From assembly GCA_950295325.1 (NCBI GenBank), contig OX485805.1, forward strand, positions 12,992,501 to 13,056,500: 64,000 nt of DNA. Direction: 5' to 3'. This stretch comes from Polytrichum commune (Eukaryota; Streptophyta; Polytrichopsida; Polytrichales; Polytrichaceae). Every line of letters begins with the position of its first letter. The first letter of the stretch is position 1. A model generated the notes under the pieces. The model saw only the letters and a program-made list of their open reading frames with translations, searched no databases and was not told the origin of the DNA. This document shows positions 1-10,080 of this stretch, piece by piece. The position numbers and the translations under genes were made by a program.

Positions 1-115
1 GAAGGCCAAGTGGAATCGTGGGAAATCACATTTTCCGGAGAATGTGGGATCACAAATTCCCTTGTAGGTGAAGGTGGAATGGAGCGGGCAAGTTGTGCAA
101 GGTTTGTCAGGGTTG
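1..115. other. Sequence beyond the homology break of the amidinotransferase pseudogene
   Basis: After the LLNPDKPC stretch of the pseudogene (minus strand) no frame resembles the rest of an amidinotransferase, so the copy is truncated or rearranged here. The segment contains an imperfect palindrome at about 20-61 with a CCGG centre (core 27-46). This could be the edge of an inserted element or chance; the window edge prevents a decision. Confidence 0.35.
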
Positions 116-1111
116 AGCAAAAGCTTCCTGGGCGCCAGAGAGACGAAATTTGCGTCCAAGTGCATCGTGTCTGGACCAGCCTGGAAGTCCAGAATGTGGA
201 TCCGGTATTCATCTCCAATGTTTTGTTGCATCCATTGAATGCTAGTGTAATCCATAACCCCACTTTGTTGTGTGAAGATATCCTTACCGAAGCGCGGCCG
301 TATCGAAGATGGGCTCAACTTCTGTTGTTGTCCGGTCACCGGGCCGATCCTTACCCTCGAACTCAGCCTCGGAGACGTAAAGCTCATCGTTCATATGACG
401 CTTGGGAGCAGCTGTTCACTTGGCACCTTCACGGAAGTACTTCTTGATTAGCTTCCGGTGAAGCCCTGTACTCGAAGAAACGTGACCTCCCTCCCATGGG
501 AGCCTCGATAATCTCATTGCCCACCACGATAAGCACATCACGGGGCATCGCTGCCTACAGACCCGATTGGCATTCGAAATCCGGAGTCTTGAAGCTCTTG
601 GAGAAGTCATCGGGGTTGGGTGCACTTGGTCGTCGAACCTTCACACCCTCCTTGTACGTACACAACCTCGCCGAGGTAATCGACCTCTTCTGCTGCGTTG
701 GCGATGAGCTCTGTGGGGAATGGTTGGCCTGCCTTGGAGTTCAAGATGTCCCAGTACTGTTTTTTTCACAACTAGCTTCTCGGCAATGTGCAGAGGGCAG
801 AATGAAGCACCTTCCATTGTGCCCACGATCACCTCCTCCAGCAAACTCCATTCGTTTCTGTGAGTTCACTAATTGGAGTTTCTCCTTCAATTGGGTTGAC
901 TTGGTGAGATCTTGGCTTATTGTTACCTCGGAAGCTTGGGCTTGGACTCGCAACCAACCAGGAGGAGCGGTGCTGTGGGAGGAGGAAGAAGAGCTCCAAT
1001 TTTCACTTTGGAGACAGTATTTTCAAGTGATCTGGATGATGACAAAGAGGCGGTGTCTCCTTTGACGACCACTGCACGCATACTTAGTGACGATCCACAT
1101 GCGAGCGCCAT
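116..1111 (-). pseudogene. Glycine/inosamine-type amidinotransferase pseudogene (AGAT family), C-terminus lost
   Basis: Minus-strand reading gives, in family order but in shifting frames: an ATG at 1111 with a Ser/Arg-rich leader that looks like an organelle-targeting peptide, [49 protein letters not shown] then [56 protein letters not shown] and MHLDANFVSLAP. These are hallmarks of L-arginine:glycine amidinotransferases, which move an amidino group from arginine to an amine acceptor. The Asp (EPIFD) and His (TMHLD) of the catalytic triad are present; the catalytic Cys lies in the missing C-terminus. In-frame stops occur at 555-557 (TAG) and 416-418 (TGA, where Trp is expected), with frameshifts near 950, 890, 745, 655, 462 and 290. 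No intron is evident, so a retrocopy is possible but unproven. It cannot make a functional enzyme. Confidence 0.85.
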
Positions 1112-1719
1112 CTTGATGATGCCAACTGCTTGTCACCGACTTATGGTTCCTGTGACACACATCGAATTAAGATTAGGGAAACTGCAGTTAGGACGGCAAA
1201 CACACAGATTTGAGAGCTTTATCCGCTTTGCTGTCACCGGATTGCGCAAATTTGACTGGTTTCATTCTAGTGTGCATCAGTCCTCTAGTCATGATCTCCA
1301 TAGCCAAGGTAAGTCTGGAGCACAGAACTGCGAGAACTTTTGAGAACTCCAACGCAAAGCGGCAAAAGTGTGTGTTGACTACAGTATGAGATAAACACTC
1401 CACATAAATTTCACAAAGGAATGAGCTTTGCATATATGTGCAACTTTGGTTTATCCATGTCCCAGTTATGAAATCATCAATTTCAACATTATAATATTGC
1501 ACCTTGTGTGATTTCATAATGTCACGCACTACACTAATTTTCTATTATCATGCATCCACGTTAATATTATGGAAACTCTGTAATATCACATGCACTTTGG
1601 TTGTCACAAGTGTGATATTATGGAGTTTAGAGTGTAGATGAACAACCAAGTAATTGGCGTTCCAGGATCTTGACCCAAAACGCCAAAAGACCACGAGTGT
1701 AATTTACATATCAATAAAG
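1112..1719. other. Intergenic, nothing recognised
   Basis: AT-rich sequence upstream of the amidinotransferase pseudogene ATG. An imperfect inverted motif around 1555-1640 (cacttgtgac-like and TAATATCAC-type words on both sides) hints at an old foldback element. No coding potential seen. Confidence 0.3.
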
Positions 1720-1890
1720 AGGCTTGGGGGGTGAGAGGAAGAATAATAATAAATAAAAGTAACATTGGAGTTTGAATTTTACTCCGATGTGAATGGGAGC
1801 CCGTTTCTCACTACCGTGTTCATGTTTAACCAAGCTTCACTGTAGGAGTACTTCCTCCCTCTCGGGAGGTGGGCTCCGATGAGAGGAAGA
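1720..1890 (-). repeat. LINE 3' tail fragment (minus orientation)
   Basis: The block GATGTGAATGGGAGCCCGTT, with an AATAATAAATAAA-like stretch beside it and a GAAGCTTGGTT-type motif on the other side, matches the 3' ends following LINE C-terminal coding remnants at 35640-35830 (minus) and 45100-45220 (plus). No coding part of the LINE is attached, as expected for a strongly 5'-truncated insertion. Confidence 0.5.
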
Positions 1891-2013
1891 ACATCAACTT
1901 ATGTGACTTCTTTCTCTTTGGTTGGGTGGAGAGTCATTCTCAAATTTCCTTGTTTATCTCAATTTCTATTAAGTCTTGTTAATTATGCACTTCTCCATTT
2001 CAATGTAGTTTAA

Positions 2014-2813
2014 CCCTTAACTTCCCAAGCTATGAAAGGGTTGTTTTGAGTGCATTGTTGGTTGTGGAATTTTCATGGACAAGTTTTGAGGTTAAAATGG
2101 GATTTGTATGTAGGATTTTAAAACATGGGAGATCAACTATTTTGAGGGAAAAAATGAGCATGAATAACCATTAGGATTTTTAGATTACAACAATGGGAGC
2201 GAGGGACAAGAAAATGCCATGTTTTATCCACGCCCCCCTCCCCACTGGGAAAAAGACCTTTGGCCAATCAAATTCACTTTGAGGATGAGCAAAATGCTTG
2301 TGTGATCCACTACATGAGAACAACCTAATAGCTGAGCATCTCCACAAATTCTCATGCCGAAATGTGCAAACCACAATAAGCTAACCACATTGCATTTAGA
2401 ATATGTAAAATGTCCCATGTTTCTAACCACATATGTGCAAAGAATCCTTAAAAATCAGAGTGTTCAGATGTTAAATTAAACGGTCAATGTGAGCACAAAG
2501 GCCATTTTTACATGAACATCAAAATATATTTCTCTTTTAAGCATTTTTTATGTTCATGCAAAGTTTGCATAGAGGTGCAATAAATTGATTGGAGTCAACT
2601 CCCACCACAACAAAAATATGACCACTTCCCACTGACATATTCTTACCCACTCTTAATCATCTACAAATTGCTCGACTCATGTATCTATAAGAAGATATCT
2701 TTTTAGCTTGATGTTTATAGTTAGTTCCATTGCAGATGACTGAATTAGGTGGGGTTAACGAAGGCAAAAAAATCATCCATCAACCAGAATTGGGTCGCTT
2801 GGGAAGTTAAGGG
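2014..2813 (+). mobile_element. 800-bp non-autonomous element with CCC ends in a TTAA site (copy 1)
   Basis: The ends are perfect 17-bp inverted repeats (CCCTTAACTTCCCAAGC at 2014-2030 and its complement at 2797-2813). The left flank is TTAA; the right flank is TCAA, one base off. A second copy in opposite orientation lies at 32026-32849 and aligns along its whole length, with the same CCC ends and TTAA/TTGA flanks. A TTAA target duplication with CCC termini is the known signature of piggyBac elements. No transposase is encoded. The superfamily is inferred from ends only. Confidence 0.6.
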
Positions 2814-3678
2814 TCAAGTGAATGCAAGTGATCAGAAAAATGGTTAATTTGTCGGAGAGTTCCACGAATCGCAGCTACATGTCGATGCTGCGATCTGTCT
2901 CCATATTATATCGTCGCATCACTTTCTAAGAATCCATGCATCCTTTTACAAAGTTGTGTTGGGTTCACCACTCCAATATCATCACCCATTGTCGTGAAGA
3001 AGAATGAGTCTCTCACCCACGATCAATTTGAATGGGCCATGAATGTTTTTGAATGTTTTAATTACAGTGTCACCCAGGTCCTAGCAAAATCTTCCCCCGT
3101 ATACCTTTCTCTCCAAAACCTAGTTAGTTTCCTGCCACCCACCTACTGCTGCCGCCTACGTGCCCCAGTAAAGAGAGATGCACCAGCTTGTGTGAATGAT
3201 GCTCACAGACTACCTCTCATATTCATTCATTCACACAAAATGTGATGCACTACCCACCGCCACCCAGAAGTCTGCCTTCGTAATAAGAGCAACTTCCAAA
3301 ACTTGTTGAAAAGCATATAACCAGGTGTGAAGAAGCAGTCTAGCTTCGACAACTAAGTCATGGTTTGCTGGTACTCAAAAATGTGGCACCAAAGAAACGG
3401 ATGCGCCTATGAGATCTGTCTGTCTTCAACTTGCTATGAGATCTGTCTGTCGTCAACTTGCTCTGCATCCTACCTCAGTAATACATACCCAGCCAGAAGC
3501 TCTTCAGACCTTGCGCAAAACTCGATTCGAATGGAAAACCACCTACGAATGGATGGCTTCCATGTTGCCTGATCTGGCATTGATGATGGAGCCGGGTAGA
3601 GAGAGGATCTTGCGATGAATTCAGTTGCAATGTGATGTAATTAATCCATACTTGGTATGTATGAATTATGGTATCTTA
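2814..3678. other. 3' flank of SCL3 with a 27-bp direct repeat
   Basis: This lies downstream of the SCL3 stop (minus strand). It contains two adjacent 27-bp copies (3408-3434 and 3435-3461, one mismatch) with the core GAGATCTGTCTGTC. Short plus-strand reading frames here have no recognisable domain and overlap what should be the SCL3 3' untranslated region. Confidence 0.5.
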
Positions 3679-5223
3679 CTATGCGGTCCATGCAGAAGCG
3701 GTGAAAAGAGGGGTATCTTGCCAGCAAAGTGTAAGACATCCTCGCTGCTCCAACAGCCGGTAGCTATCACAAGGATAGTTTTGCAACAGCCGCCTGGCCT
3801 GCTCAACCGCAGAAATGCTCAAAGGCAAGCCAGCAAAGCCTGCAGTAATAATTCGCTGACTCCAAATTTCCAGCTTCTCATGTCGTTCCACTCTCTCCAC
3901 ACCCTCGCAAGCTACGATGTTCTTAATCTCCTGCCCCAGCAGATATTTCTCCAATGTCACCCTCTCCAGACAATGTTGAGGTAGGGTTGAGTCCAGGGAA
4001 TCGAACATGGCGCAGTAGTAATGTAACGCTTCTACGAATCGCTCCAGCATCTGTGATCCGTTGTGGCTGGACTCCTGCTCGATGACTACCATCACTTTGG
4101 GAGATAGGCTTTGAAGATCTCGTAGCACCCGGTCCACCACTCTAGGGCAAGATTCTACTGGAGGTTCCTCCCTGTCTACACTGCTGTCGATTTCATCCGA
4201 GTTTGCTCCTTCTGGGCTTGTGGCTAAGCTAGTCCTGCCGTCAGTTTCGAAAGTTTGCCGCGTTCTTTTCACTCCTCGATCTGTTGCTGTTGCAGCCGCA
4301 GAGCTGTTGCCTTCGTTCCTGCTGTCATCTACCCGACCTGCACCGCATGACCTGCCATTTCCTGAACAACTGCGACACAAGTTATCAGGTGCATGTGGAG
4401 TTTCTTTAGCGAGGAGTTTATGAAGTCTCATCACAGAGCTGATGCCAACCGCTTCACCGCTCTTCACTTTGAGGAGCTCAATGTCGAGATTCTCAAGGTT
4501 GGCAACGACGGGGTTGAACTGAAAGGGAATGTCCAGTTTCTCCGCTTCTTCAGAGAGGCGCTGTCCAGTTTGCTCCAGCACATCTCTCTTCTTGCTAACT
4601 CCTGTGATGCGAAGGTGAGGAGGGCCACCGGGGCGGAATCTCATGGCTTGCAGGAGTGCTAGCCATTGGACGGGATCCGAAGCTTCAAGATCAATAATGT
4701 GGACTACTTTCTCACCCTCCATGGCATCCAGAATGGCTTGATTCACCAACAGGAAAGCAAACTTGAGGTATGGGCATACACTGAAGAACACCTGGCGTGC
4801 TGAAAGGATGTCCATCACCGAAGGAAGGTGGGTTGAGTGGAGCGCTTTATACACCCCCGGCCATGACTTCGTAATCCTGTCTGCTAGGCCTTCCATGAAA
4901 TATGTTGCCACTCGTTGCATGGGGTCGCCGGTGAGACTTGCTAGAACTGCAAGCTGCTCCAGGTATATGTTGGTGTACTCCATGTTGTTGACAGCCACGG
5001 CATTGGCGCAGGAGAGCAGGAGCTGTATGAGGTAGAGGCCACGTTCCTCCGACCGAAGCTCCTGTAGCCATGTGAGCTGATGGGCGGACGCGCTGCTGAT
5101 CGGGGATTGGTGATACTGATGATGGGAGACATGAGAAAGTGATGATACCGATTGAGTGGAGACGGAGAGTGAGGGAGAATGTGACAGTGAAGAGGTGTCA
5201 TTCCCCTTTAACATTCCTGGCAT
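3679..5223 (-). CDS. SCL3: GRAS-domain transcriptional regulator, SCARECROW-LIKE 3 type
   Basis: Single-exon gene of 514 residues. The frame is open a little further upstream, but the first ATG is at 5223 (A at -3), with another at 5214. A Ser/His-rich N-terminus (about 1-55) precedes the GRAS domain: leucine heptad I beginning ERGLYLIQLLLSCANAV (60-76), a VHIID motif (VHIIDLEASDPVQWLALLQ, 174-192), PPHLRITGV (201-209), FQFNPVV (235-240), an LHKLL motif in heptad II (267-271), the PFYRE region from about 378 (MVVIEQESSHNGS) and a SAW region with RHEKLEIWSQRI (447-458), WQD (501-503) and terminal SAW (510-512). ERGLYLIQLLL, PPHLRITGV, EKLDIPFQFNPVV and CEG...ERHEKLE.WSQRI are typical of SCL3, a nuclear coregulator that promotes gibberellin responses by antagonising DELLA proteins in angiosperms. 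A linker at 277-362 is long and variable, with a Cys-rich patch and a basic GVKRTRQ stretch. The gene appears intact and is the only clearly functional gene here. Confidence 0.95.
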   Translation of the reverse strand: MPGMLKGNDTSSLSHSPSLSVSTQSVSSLSHVSHHQYHQSPISSASAHQLTWLQELRSEERGLYLIQLLLSCANAVAVNNMEYTNIYLEQLAVLASLTGDPMQRVATYFMEGLADRITKSWPGVYKALHSTHLPSVMDILSARQVFFSVCPYLKFAFLLVNQAILDAMEGEKVVHIIDLEASDPVQWLALLQAMRFRPGGPPHLRITGVSKKRDVLEQTGQRLSEEAEKLDIPFQFNPVVANLENLDIELLKVKSGEAVGISSVMRLHKLLAKETPHAPDNLCRSCSGNGRSCGAGRVDDSRNEGNSSAAATATDRGVKRTRQTFETDGRTSLATSPEGANSDEIDSSVDREEPPVESCPRVVDRVLRDLQSLSPKVMVVIEQESSHNGSQMLERFVEALHYYCAMFDSLDSTLPQHCLERVTLEKYLLGQEIKNIVACEGVERVERHEKLEIWSQRIITAGFAGLPLSISAVEQARRLLQNYPCDSYRLLEQRGCLTLCWQDTPLFTASAWTA

Positions 5224-5256
5224 CTTTTTCAAGTCGAGGAGCAGCAATATGTACAA

Positions 5257-6060
5257 ACCATGCAGGTAATCTCGACCAAATCACACTCTCTACAGTTATA
5301 GGCTCCAATGTTTTACTCTATCCAATAGATGTATAGATGGATCAGGCGTCACGCGATAGGAATAGGTCGAGTGATGATGGTCGCAGTCATTAGTACATTT
5401 TCGTGTGTGTACATGTTCTGGAAGGCTGCCTGCATGCAACGCTCCTGACAGAGACATAAGGAGCCCGCCGTCAGGTTTTGTTCTAACAGCAAATATCAGA
5501 TATCAAAAGCAAATCTATGACATCAGGGAATCTCGCAATGTGGCTTAGACCAACTGCTCACGTCATCGATGGACAATGCTGAACTCCAATTTAAGTTATC
5601 TGTGGAAGCGATTGAGGCTTCTCATATATTGAAATATCCGAGACCGTGGTAGATTGTTCCAAGGTATGTGATGCTGGTGTTTCTATTATATAACTGTAAC
5701 TACAGCGTCTTCGCCTCATCTTGGCAGTAAATTACGTCCAAACTACTTCTCTTTCTACTTATTTGTGCACACCTTAAGCACGATATGTTTATTTGCTAGA
5801 AATGCCTTGAAGTTCTACTCTCTCTCTCGGATATATAGGAAATTATCTTTACAGACAGTCACCTATTGGAGCATCGGAAAGGGACGCACGAGGTCTTATG
5901 TCGCAACCAGGAACAAATGATAAATTACAAACGGGAGTTTTTTAAATCGTAGGCTTACACTCTCAGTAAACGATGCAGAAATAAATGATACTTTCAGAGA
6001 GTCCGCTACGCTCTTGGATTAACAATGAAGTCTGAAGAGGATGTATTGATAATACGACCC
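5257..6060. other. SCL3 upstream region and probable 5' untranslated region
   Basis: Roughly 600-800 bp between the SCL3 ATG and the next possible gene on the same strand. It contains the putative TATA box at 5831-5838 and a CT-rich tract (GA-rich on the SCL3 strand) immediately downstream. No protein-coding signal seen. A 5' UTR intron cannot be excluded. Confidence 0.4.
5831..5838 (-). promoter_or_regulatory. Putative TATA box of SCL3
   Basis: On the minus strand CTATATATCC is followed after about 10 bases by GAGAGAGAGAGTAGAAC, a layout common in plant core promoters. Transcription would start near 5800 and give a 5' leader of about 580 nt, long but compatible with GRAS genes. No expression evidence is available from sequence. 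Confidence 0.35.
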
Positions 6061-6082
6061 CTCTAATAAGTAAATGCATGCA

Positions 6083-6300
6083 TTAATTATGAGTCACACA
6101 AGTACCTGAGAGTTTGTAGAAGATGGAAGTTAGGACTTCGAACGTTACTAACACGCGCTTCCGCTTCCGCCTCCAACTCGAACTTTGAAATGTTCTGCTA
6201 TTACCATCATAATCATTCACGCAACCGCCATCAAAATTTTCGCGAAGCTTCTCAACTGGTAACTGGTCAATGTACTTCTTGAATGGGAGTCTAGCTTCAA
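6083..6300 (-). CDS. Possible exon of an unidentified split gene
   Basis: Minus-strand frame with VVREFEARLPFKKYIDQL then PVEKLRENFDGG and a basic SSWRRKRKR stretch. It is closed upstream by TAG in a region offering AG acceptors and ends near CTCAG|GTACTT, a plausible donor. Composition is more gene-like than the repeats around it. I do not recognise a domain. It could belong with the frames at 6923-7429 and 7610-7693, or all three could be remnants. Confidence 0.22.
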
Positions 6301-6922
6301 ACTCTCTCACAACTCTTGTTTGCAGTGCTGCTATCTATTTTTCCCGTGAAAGCCTAGCGCCGCTCCTGCACAATAGATGCACGGATCAGTTCATCACAAT
6401 CCTACACACATTGCCCAGACCAACTAACAATCGTTCTTTCTTTCTCTCGCGCAGTGTTGAAGCAACAGACGTTGCCGGTGCTGCTACATTAGATAAGACT
6501 TTAAGACTTCGAACGGAGTATCAGAGCCCGGTGCCAAAACCGCCGAGAGAACCGTAGGTTGATACGTGTCCACAAGTCCAGGTGCACTTGGTTTGTCAAT
6601 TTCTGTGTAGGAAACACGCAGTGGAAATTAAAAAAACCTTTTAAGGGAAGATTACATGTATCCCTCGACGAGATGGTGTCACATTCTACAGTTGCATGTC
6701 AACGATCTACAGTTGGAAGACTCGTGTCATGATGTTCAGGTTTTCGTCATTAGGCCAGGCACATGTCTCAAAATACAACAATCCAGTTTTCGAGGACTGC
6801 GAACTTGTAATGAGCGAACCGAGCAAGCAGCAACTGAATAACTTATGCTGAACAAGTCTTCTCTCTCAACCACCGAACTTACACACTCTGAACGTTTGAG
6901 AACCTCGCAATGGATTAATAGA

Positions 6923-7429
6923 TCACTTTCTCTTTGTAGCACATTTCATGATTTGTGCATTCATCCAAATAGTGAACTTACGAGTACTAACATACATTCT
7001 GTCCAATTGCACTTTCTTAACCACGTCACAAGCGGCAACAATGACCTTGCAAGTTACCGGCTCGCTGCGAGCTATAAAATCTGACGCAATGGCGGTCCCC
7101 GCAGGTTCAAGGTCCCATAGGATGCTCAAAAGCATCCAGTGAAGTGTTTGTCGATAATTTCGACCGAACAAATAAATCGAACACTCAGTTTTCGGCACAT
7201 GACCTGGATTCCAATTTTTAAAGACTCCTTTAAAATTAAGGTCACTAAGGAGACAAACATGTACATGCAGGCAGCATCCAACAGAAGAAGATGTGGAACC
7301 GCATGGCGCTCCTGCACAATCGGCTAGTGCATCGAGATTTACTTGTTTAATAAGTTGCCATTTCTCCATTCCATAAGTTAGACTCTTTTCCCGCTTGGCT
7401 AGTGCTGATTCACGCTCCTCTTCAGTCAC
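6923..7429 (-). CDS. Unidentified open frame, probable exons plus retained intron
   Basis: An uninterrupted 168-codon minus-strand frame. Its first third (VTEEERESALAKREKSLTYG, then MEKWQLIKQVNLDALADC) is charged and coil-like. The middle looks like AT-rich intron. The last third (DLEPAGTAIASDFIARSEP, then KVIVAACDVVKKVQLDRMYV) again looks coding. Possible splice sites include a TTTTAAG acceptor at the start and GCGTCAG near 7090. I do not recognise the family. The location upstream of SCL3 on the same strand and the higher GC to its right suggest a separate small gene, possibly broken. Confidence 0.3.
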   Translation of the reverse strand: MTEEERESALAKREKSLTYGMEKWQLIKQVNLDALADCAGAPCGSTSSSVGCCLHVHVCLLSDLNFKGVFKNWNPGHVPKTECSIYLFGRNYRQTLHWMLLSILWDLEPAGTAIASDFIARSEPVTCKVIVAACDVVKKVQLDRMYVSTRKFTIWMNAQIMKCATKRK

Positions 7430-7609
7430 GGCTCTTAAAACATCTCAAGCCTCACCTTCTAACTAACAAACAACTTCTTCTTACGCTCCCTTGCCTTTTC
7501 ACACAGCGCAAAGTTCTCCTCCTCTCCTTACACACCGGCAAACAAGACCTGCGGGACTTATGTTCAATGATCAACCAATCACAGGATGCTTACTTACTTA
7601 CTTACTTAC

Positions 7610-7693
7610 CCTCCGCTGCTCACTCTTTTCTCTCTTCAAGCTCGCCCGAACTCCACCAAATCTTCCAGCGCGCATATCCACCCCTCTCCACAT
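7610..7693 (-). CDS. Possible first exon with organelle-targeting-like leader
   Basis: ATG at 7693 starts 28 codons (MWRGVDMRAGRFGGVRASLK, then REKSEQRR) ending exactly at AGG|GTAAGT, a strong plant donor that is itself inside a (GTAA)n run. The peptide is Arg-rich, lacks acidic residues in its first part and resembles a mitochondrial presequence. It could be joined to the frame at 7429-6923, but the phase works only if a later GTAAGT in the run is used. Speculative. Confidence 0.25.
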
Positions 7694-7926
7694 GCTCCAG
7701 ACATCATCCTCACCTCCCTCACAAACAATGCTGCACCTCCACAGTCACCACTCCATCCTCCTCTCATCACCACAGCCCGATCCGCCTACCCCGCGTCCCC
7801 TAATCCCGCTCACTCACTCCACCACAACCTCGAAACCGAAATCGAAACCGAAACCGCAATATCTTTGCCAAATCCTCCCCTACCGCCTCTACAGCACTAA
7901 CCCGGGACTGAAACGGGACTGAAATG

Positions 7927-8340
7927 CACCTCCGCTGCCTCAACCCTCGACCTCTACAGCAATGGGACAGCAATCGGAACGAATTTTGGCCTCAAAGGGC
8001 TCGTTTCCGGACCGTTTTGCACGTGGTTTAGTGCAAACGAAGCGCTGTCTTCCAGTGGCTGGTATGCGGGACTCAAAGGAACCTCCGCTGCCTCGAACCT
8101 CGACCTCTATTAGCAATCGGAACAATTTATGGCCTCAGAGGCCTCGTTTCTGCGCCGTTGTGCACGTGGTTTGGTGCAAACGGAGCACCGTCTTCCGGTG
8201 GCTGGTATGCGGGACTCCAAGGGACCTCTTCTGCTGCCTCAAAACCTCGACCTCTACAACAATGGGACAGCAATCGGAACCAATTTTGGCCGCAAAGAAA
8301 ATCGTTCCCGGGGCGTTTTGCATGTGGTTTGGTGCGAAAA
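7927..8340. repeat. 150-bp tandem repeat, three copies (third partial)
   Basis: Unit starts are marked by CCTC.GCTGCCTC.A.CCTCGACCTCTA at 7929, 8082 and 8225, giving periods of 153 and 143 bp. Units share CAGCAATCGGAAC, TTTTGGCC.CA.AG, GGTTT.GTGCAAACG and GCTGGTATGCGGGACTC words. Frames on both strands stay open through much of the array, but the units are not in one phase. GC content is clearly above the window average. It sits at the presumed 5' side of the unidentified split gene. Confidence 0.8.
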
Positions 8341-8502
8341 GAGGGAGGGGGGAGGTGGCGAGGGTGGCGATGGCGGAAGAAATAAGTTAGGCGTTGCTCC
8401 GCAAATGCATGGGATGCACATGAAGGGCGGTGTGGGCGTTCCGGAAGGCTCCCTACTCTCTCAACGCTCCGGCCCCTTGCCTTTGCTAATTGGGGGCTGC
8501 TT

Positions 8503-8545
8503 GCCTGCCTGCCTGCCTGCCCGCTTGCCTGCCCGCCTGTGCTGC
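8503..8545. repeat. (GCCT)n microsatellite
   Basis: GCCTGCCTGCCTGCC runs with interruptions (GCTT, CCGC). Part of a GC-rich block at 8380-8600 that holds no recognisable gene. Confidence 0.85.
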
Positions 8546-8696
8546 CCGCGCCTGCCTTTTGTCTTCCTGTCTTCAGGGAACTACGCTTCTACGCCACTAC
8601 TACTACAACTAGACACCCAGGTCGTCACTAGTCGTGACTGGTGACTCGTGACTTTATTAAAAGCTCCGAACTCACCAAAGCTTATTCACCATAGAC

Positions 8697-9026
8697 CACA
8701 CTAAATATGATACCTAGCGTCATATGGTGTCACTATGGTAACTTCTCGGATGACACTTCTTATGAACAAGTGCACAAATATTGTCATGGATGATGCATGA
8801 GTTCATCCATTGGTCATCATCTTTTCAGCAACTTGTGATGAAATATTGTCATGGACGACTAAAATTAGGATGAAAAACCACTTGGTAAGTGACAGTAATT
8901 GTAATACTGTAAATCTATCATCCACAAAAATAATGTTGGGTTAACATATAGTGTCGGTGACACTACGGTTAGTATTGAGCAAGGCAATTAACATTGGTGA
9001 CACTAAATATCATATATAATGTAGTT
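8697..9026 (-). mobile_element. MITE family A copy (CACTAAATATGAT ends)
   Basis: The ends are CACTAAATATGATAC on the left and the inverted ACTAAATATCATATATAATG on the right. Reversed, the interior matches the copies at 23726, 49418 and 60010 (shared words TGTCATTCCTTGTAAAT-like, CCATGACAATATTTCATCAC, CAATGGATGAACTCAT). Non-coding, about 330 bp. Confidence 0.8.
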
Positions 9027-9039
9027 AATTCCTTTTTTC

Positions 9040-10080
9040 GGGGAGGGGAGTCTTTTGCACCTTGGGCCTCGGCATACTACAGGTTAACTTTTGTGCTCAT
9101 ACATATATGGCCAATCACAGCCTGGGTTTGGGGGTCCCAATATGAGAATCGAGGGTTTTTATATTGGGGGGGGGGGAAGGGCAATAGAAGTGGAGGAAAG
9201 AGATGTCTTTCATTGGTCATCGGTTCATTTTCCCATCATGTGCATCATGGGTAGGAAGCGACACTTGCACACTTTATATGGACTTGAACTCTTTCAACTC
9301 ATCAAAGTTACCGTGCATTTTATTCCTTTGGTGGGAGGGAGCTTATTACACCTTTGGCCTCTACAAATTACAAGTGAATTTTTGGGCTCATACATACATA
9401 GGTCATCATCGTGTAGCATGGTCAAAGGGAAAGGGGGATGTGAGAATCAAGGGTTTTTATGAGTATGGGAAGCGACACTTGGATATATGAATTTGAAATC
9501 TTTCAACTCATCAAAGTAACTGTATAATGTGTTCCCTTTGGGGGAGGGGGGGGGGGGGGGTTGCGCCTTCTACCTCGGCAAATTCCATGTGATAGTCATG
9601 TAGCATGATCGAGGTCTCAATGTGAGAATCGGAGGTTCTAAATGGGGGCATTACATTAGAAGTGTCGGAGAAAAATCTCCAATTGTTTGTTGGTCCATTT
9701 AGTCCATGTGCACCACATGGAGGAAGTGACACTCGCACAAGAACTTGAACTCACACATGGATAGTTGCATGTACTCCCAAACCATGTTAGTTATCACAAC
9801 AAGTGTGCCCTTCGCTTTGGTGAACTTTGGTATATGGTGCATGAAATTATGGTGTAACTTTTTATGCCCACACATACATGGGTATGAGCATGGGAGTCCT
9901 AATGTGACGAGGGTATACATAGATGTTTTTTTATATGGGGCACTAGAATTGGAGGCAAAACCAATCTCCCATTGGTCATCAATTCATTTAAGCATGTGAA
10001 TTGCAAAGAGGAAGTGACACTTACATGTAAACTTGACCATACATGTGGATAATTGCATGTAGCAAGTAGAGAATATGACT
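9040..10080. repeat. Degenerate tandem repeat, four units of about 210-290 bp
   Basis: Recurring order of words: poly-G run, GCACCTTGGGCCTC-like, GCTCATACATACAT-like, TATGAGAATC.AGGGTTT, CATTGGTCAT, GAAGCGACACTTG, CTTTCAACTCATCAAAG. Anchors lie near 9057, 9348, 9561 and 9850. Units are strongly diverged, so the duplication is old. Poly-G tracts (G11 at 9166, G15 at 9546) sit at the same unit position. No coding function. Confidence 0.7.

Noticed and set aside
3625..5336. Plus-strand frames opposite SCL3
   Set aside because: Shadows of the real minus-strand GRAS gene.
7402..7922. Three overlapping plus-strand frames of 100-140 codons
   Set aside because: Low-complexity Ser/Pro/Thr/His-rich translations of a CT-rich tract in all frames; no domain, and the opposite strand offers a more gene-like reading.
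7962..8644. Plus-strand frames across the 150-bp triplication
   Set aside because: Units are not in the same reading phase, so the repeated DNA does not give a repeated peptide; composition effect of GC-rich sequence.
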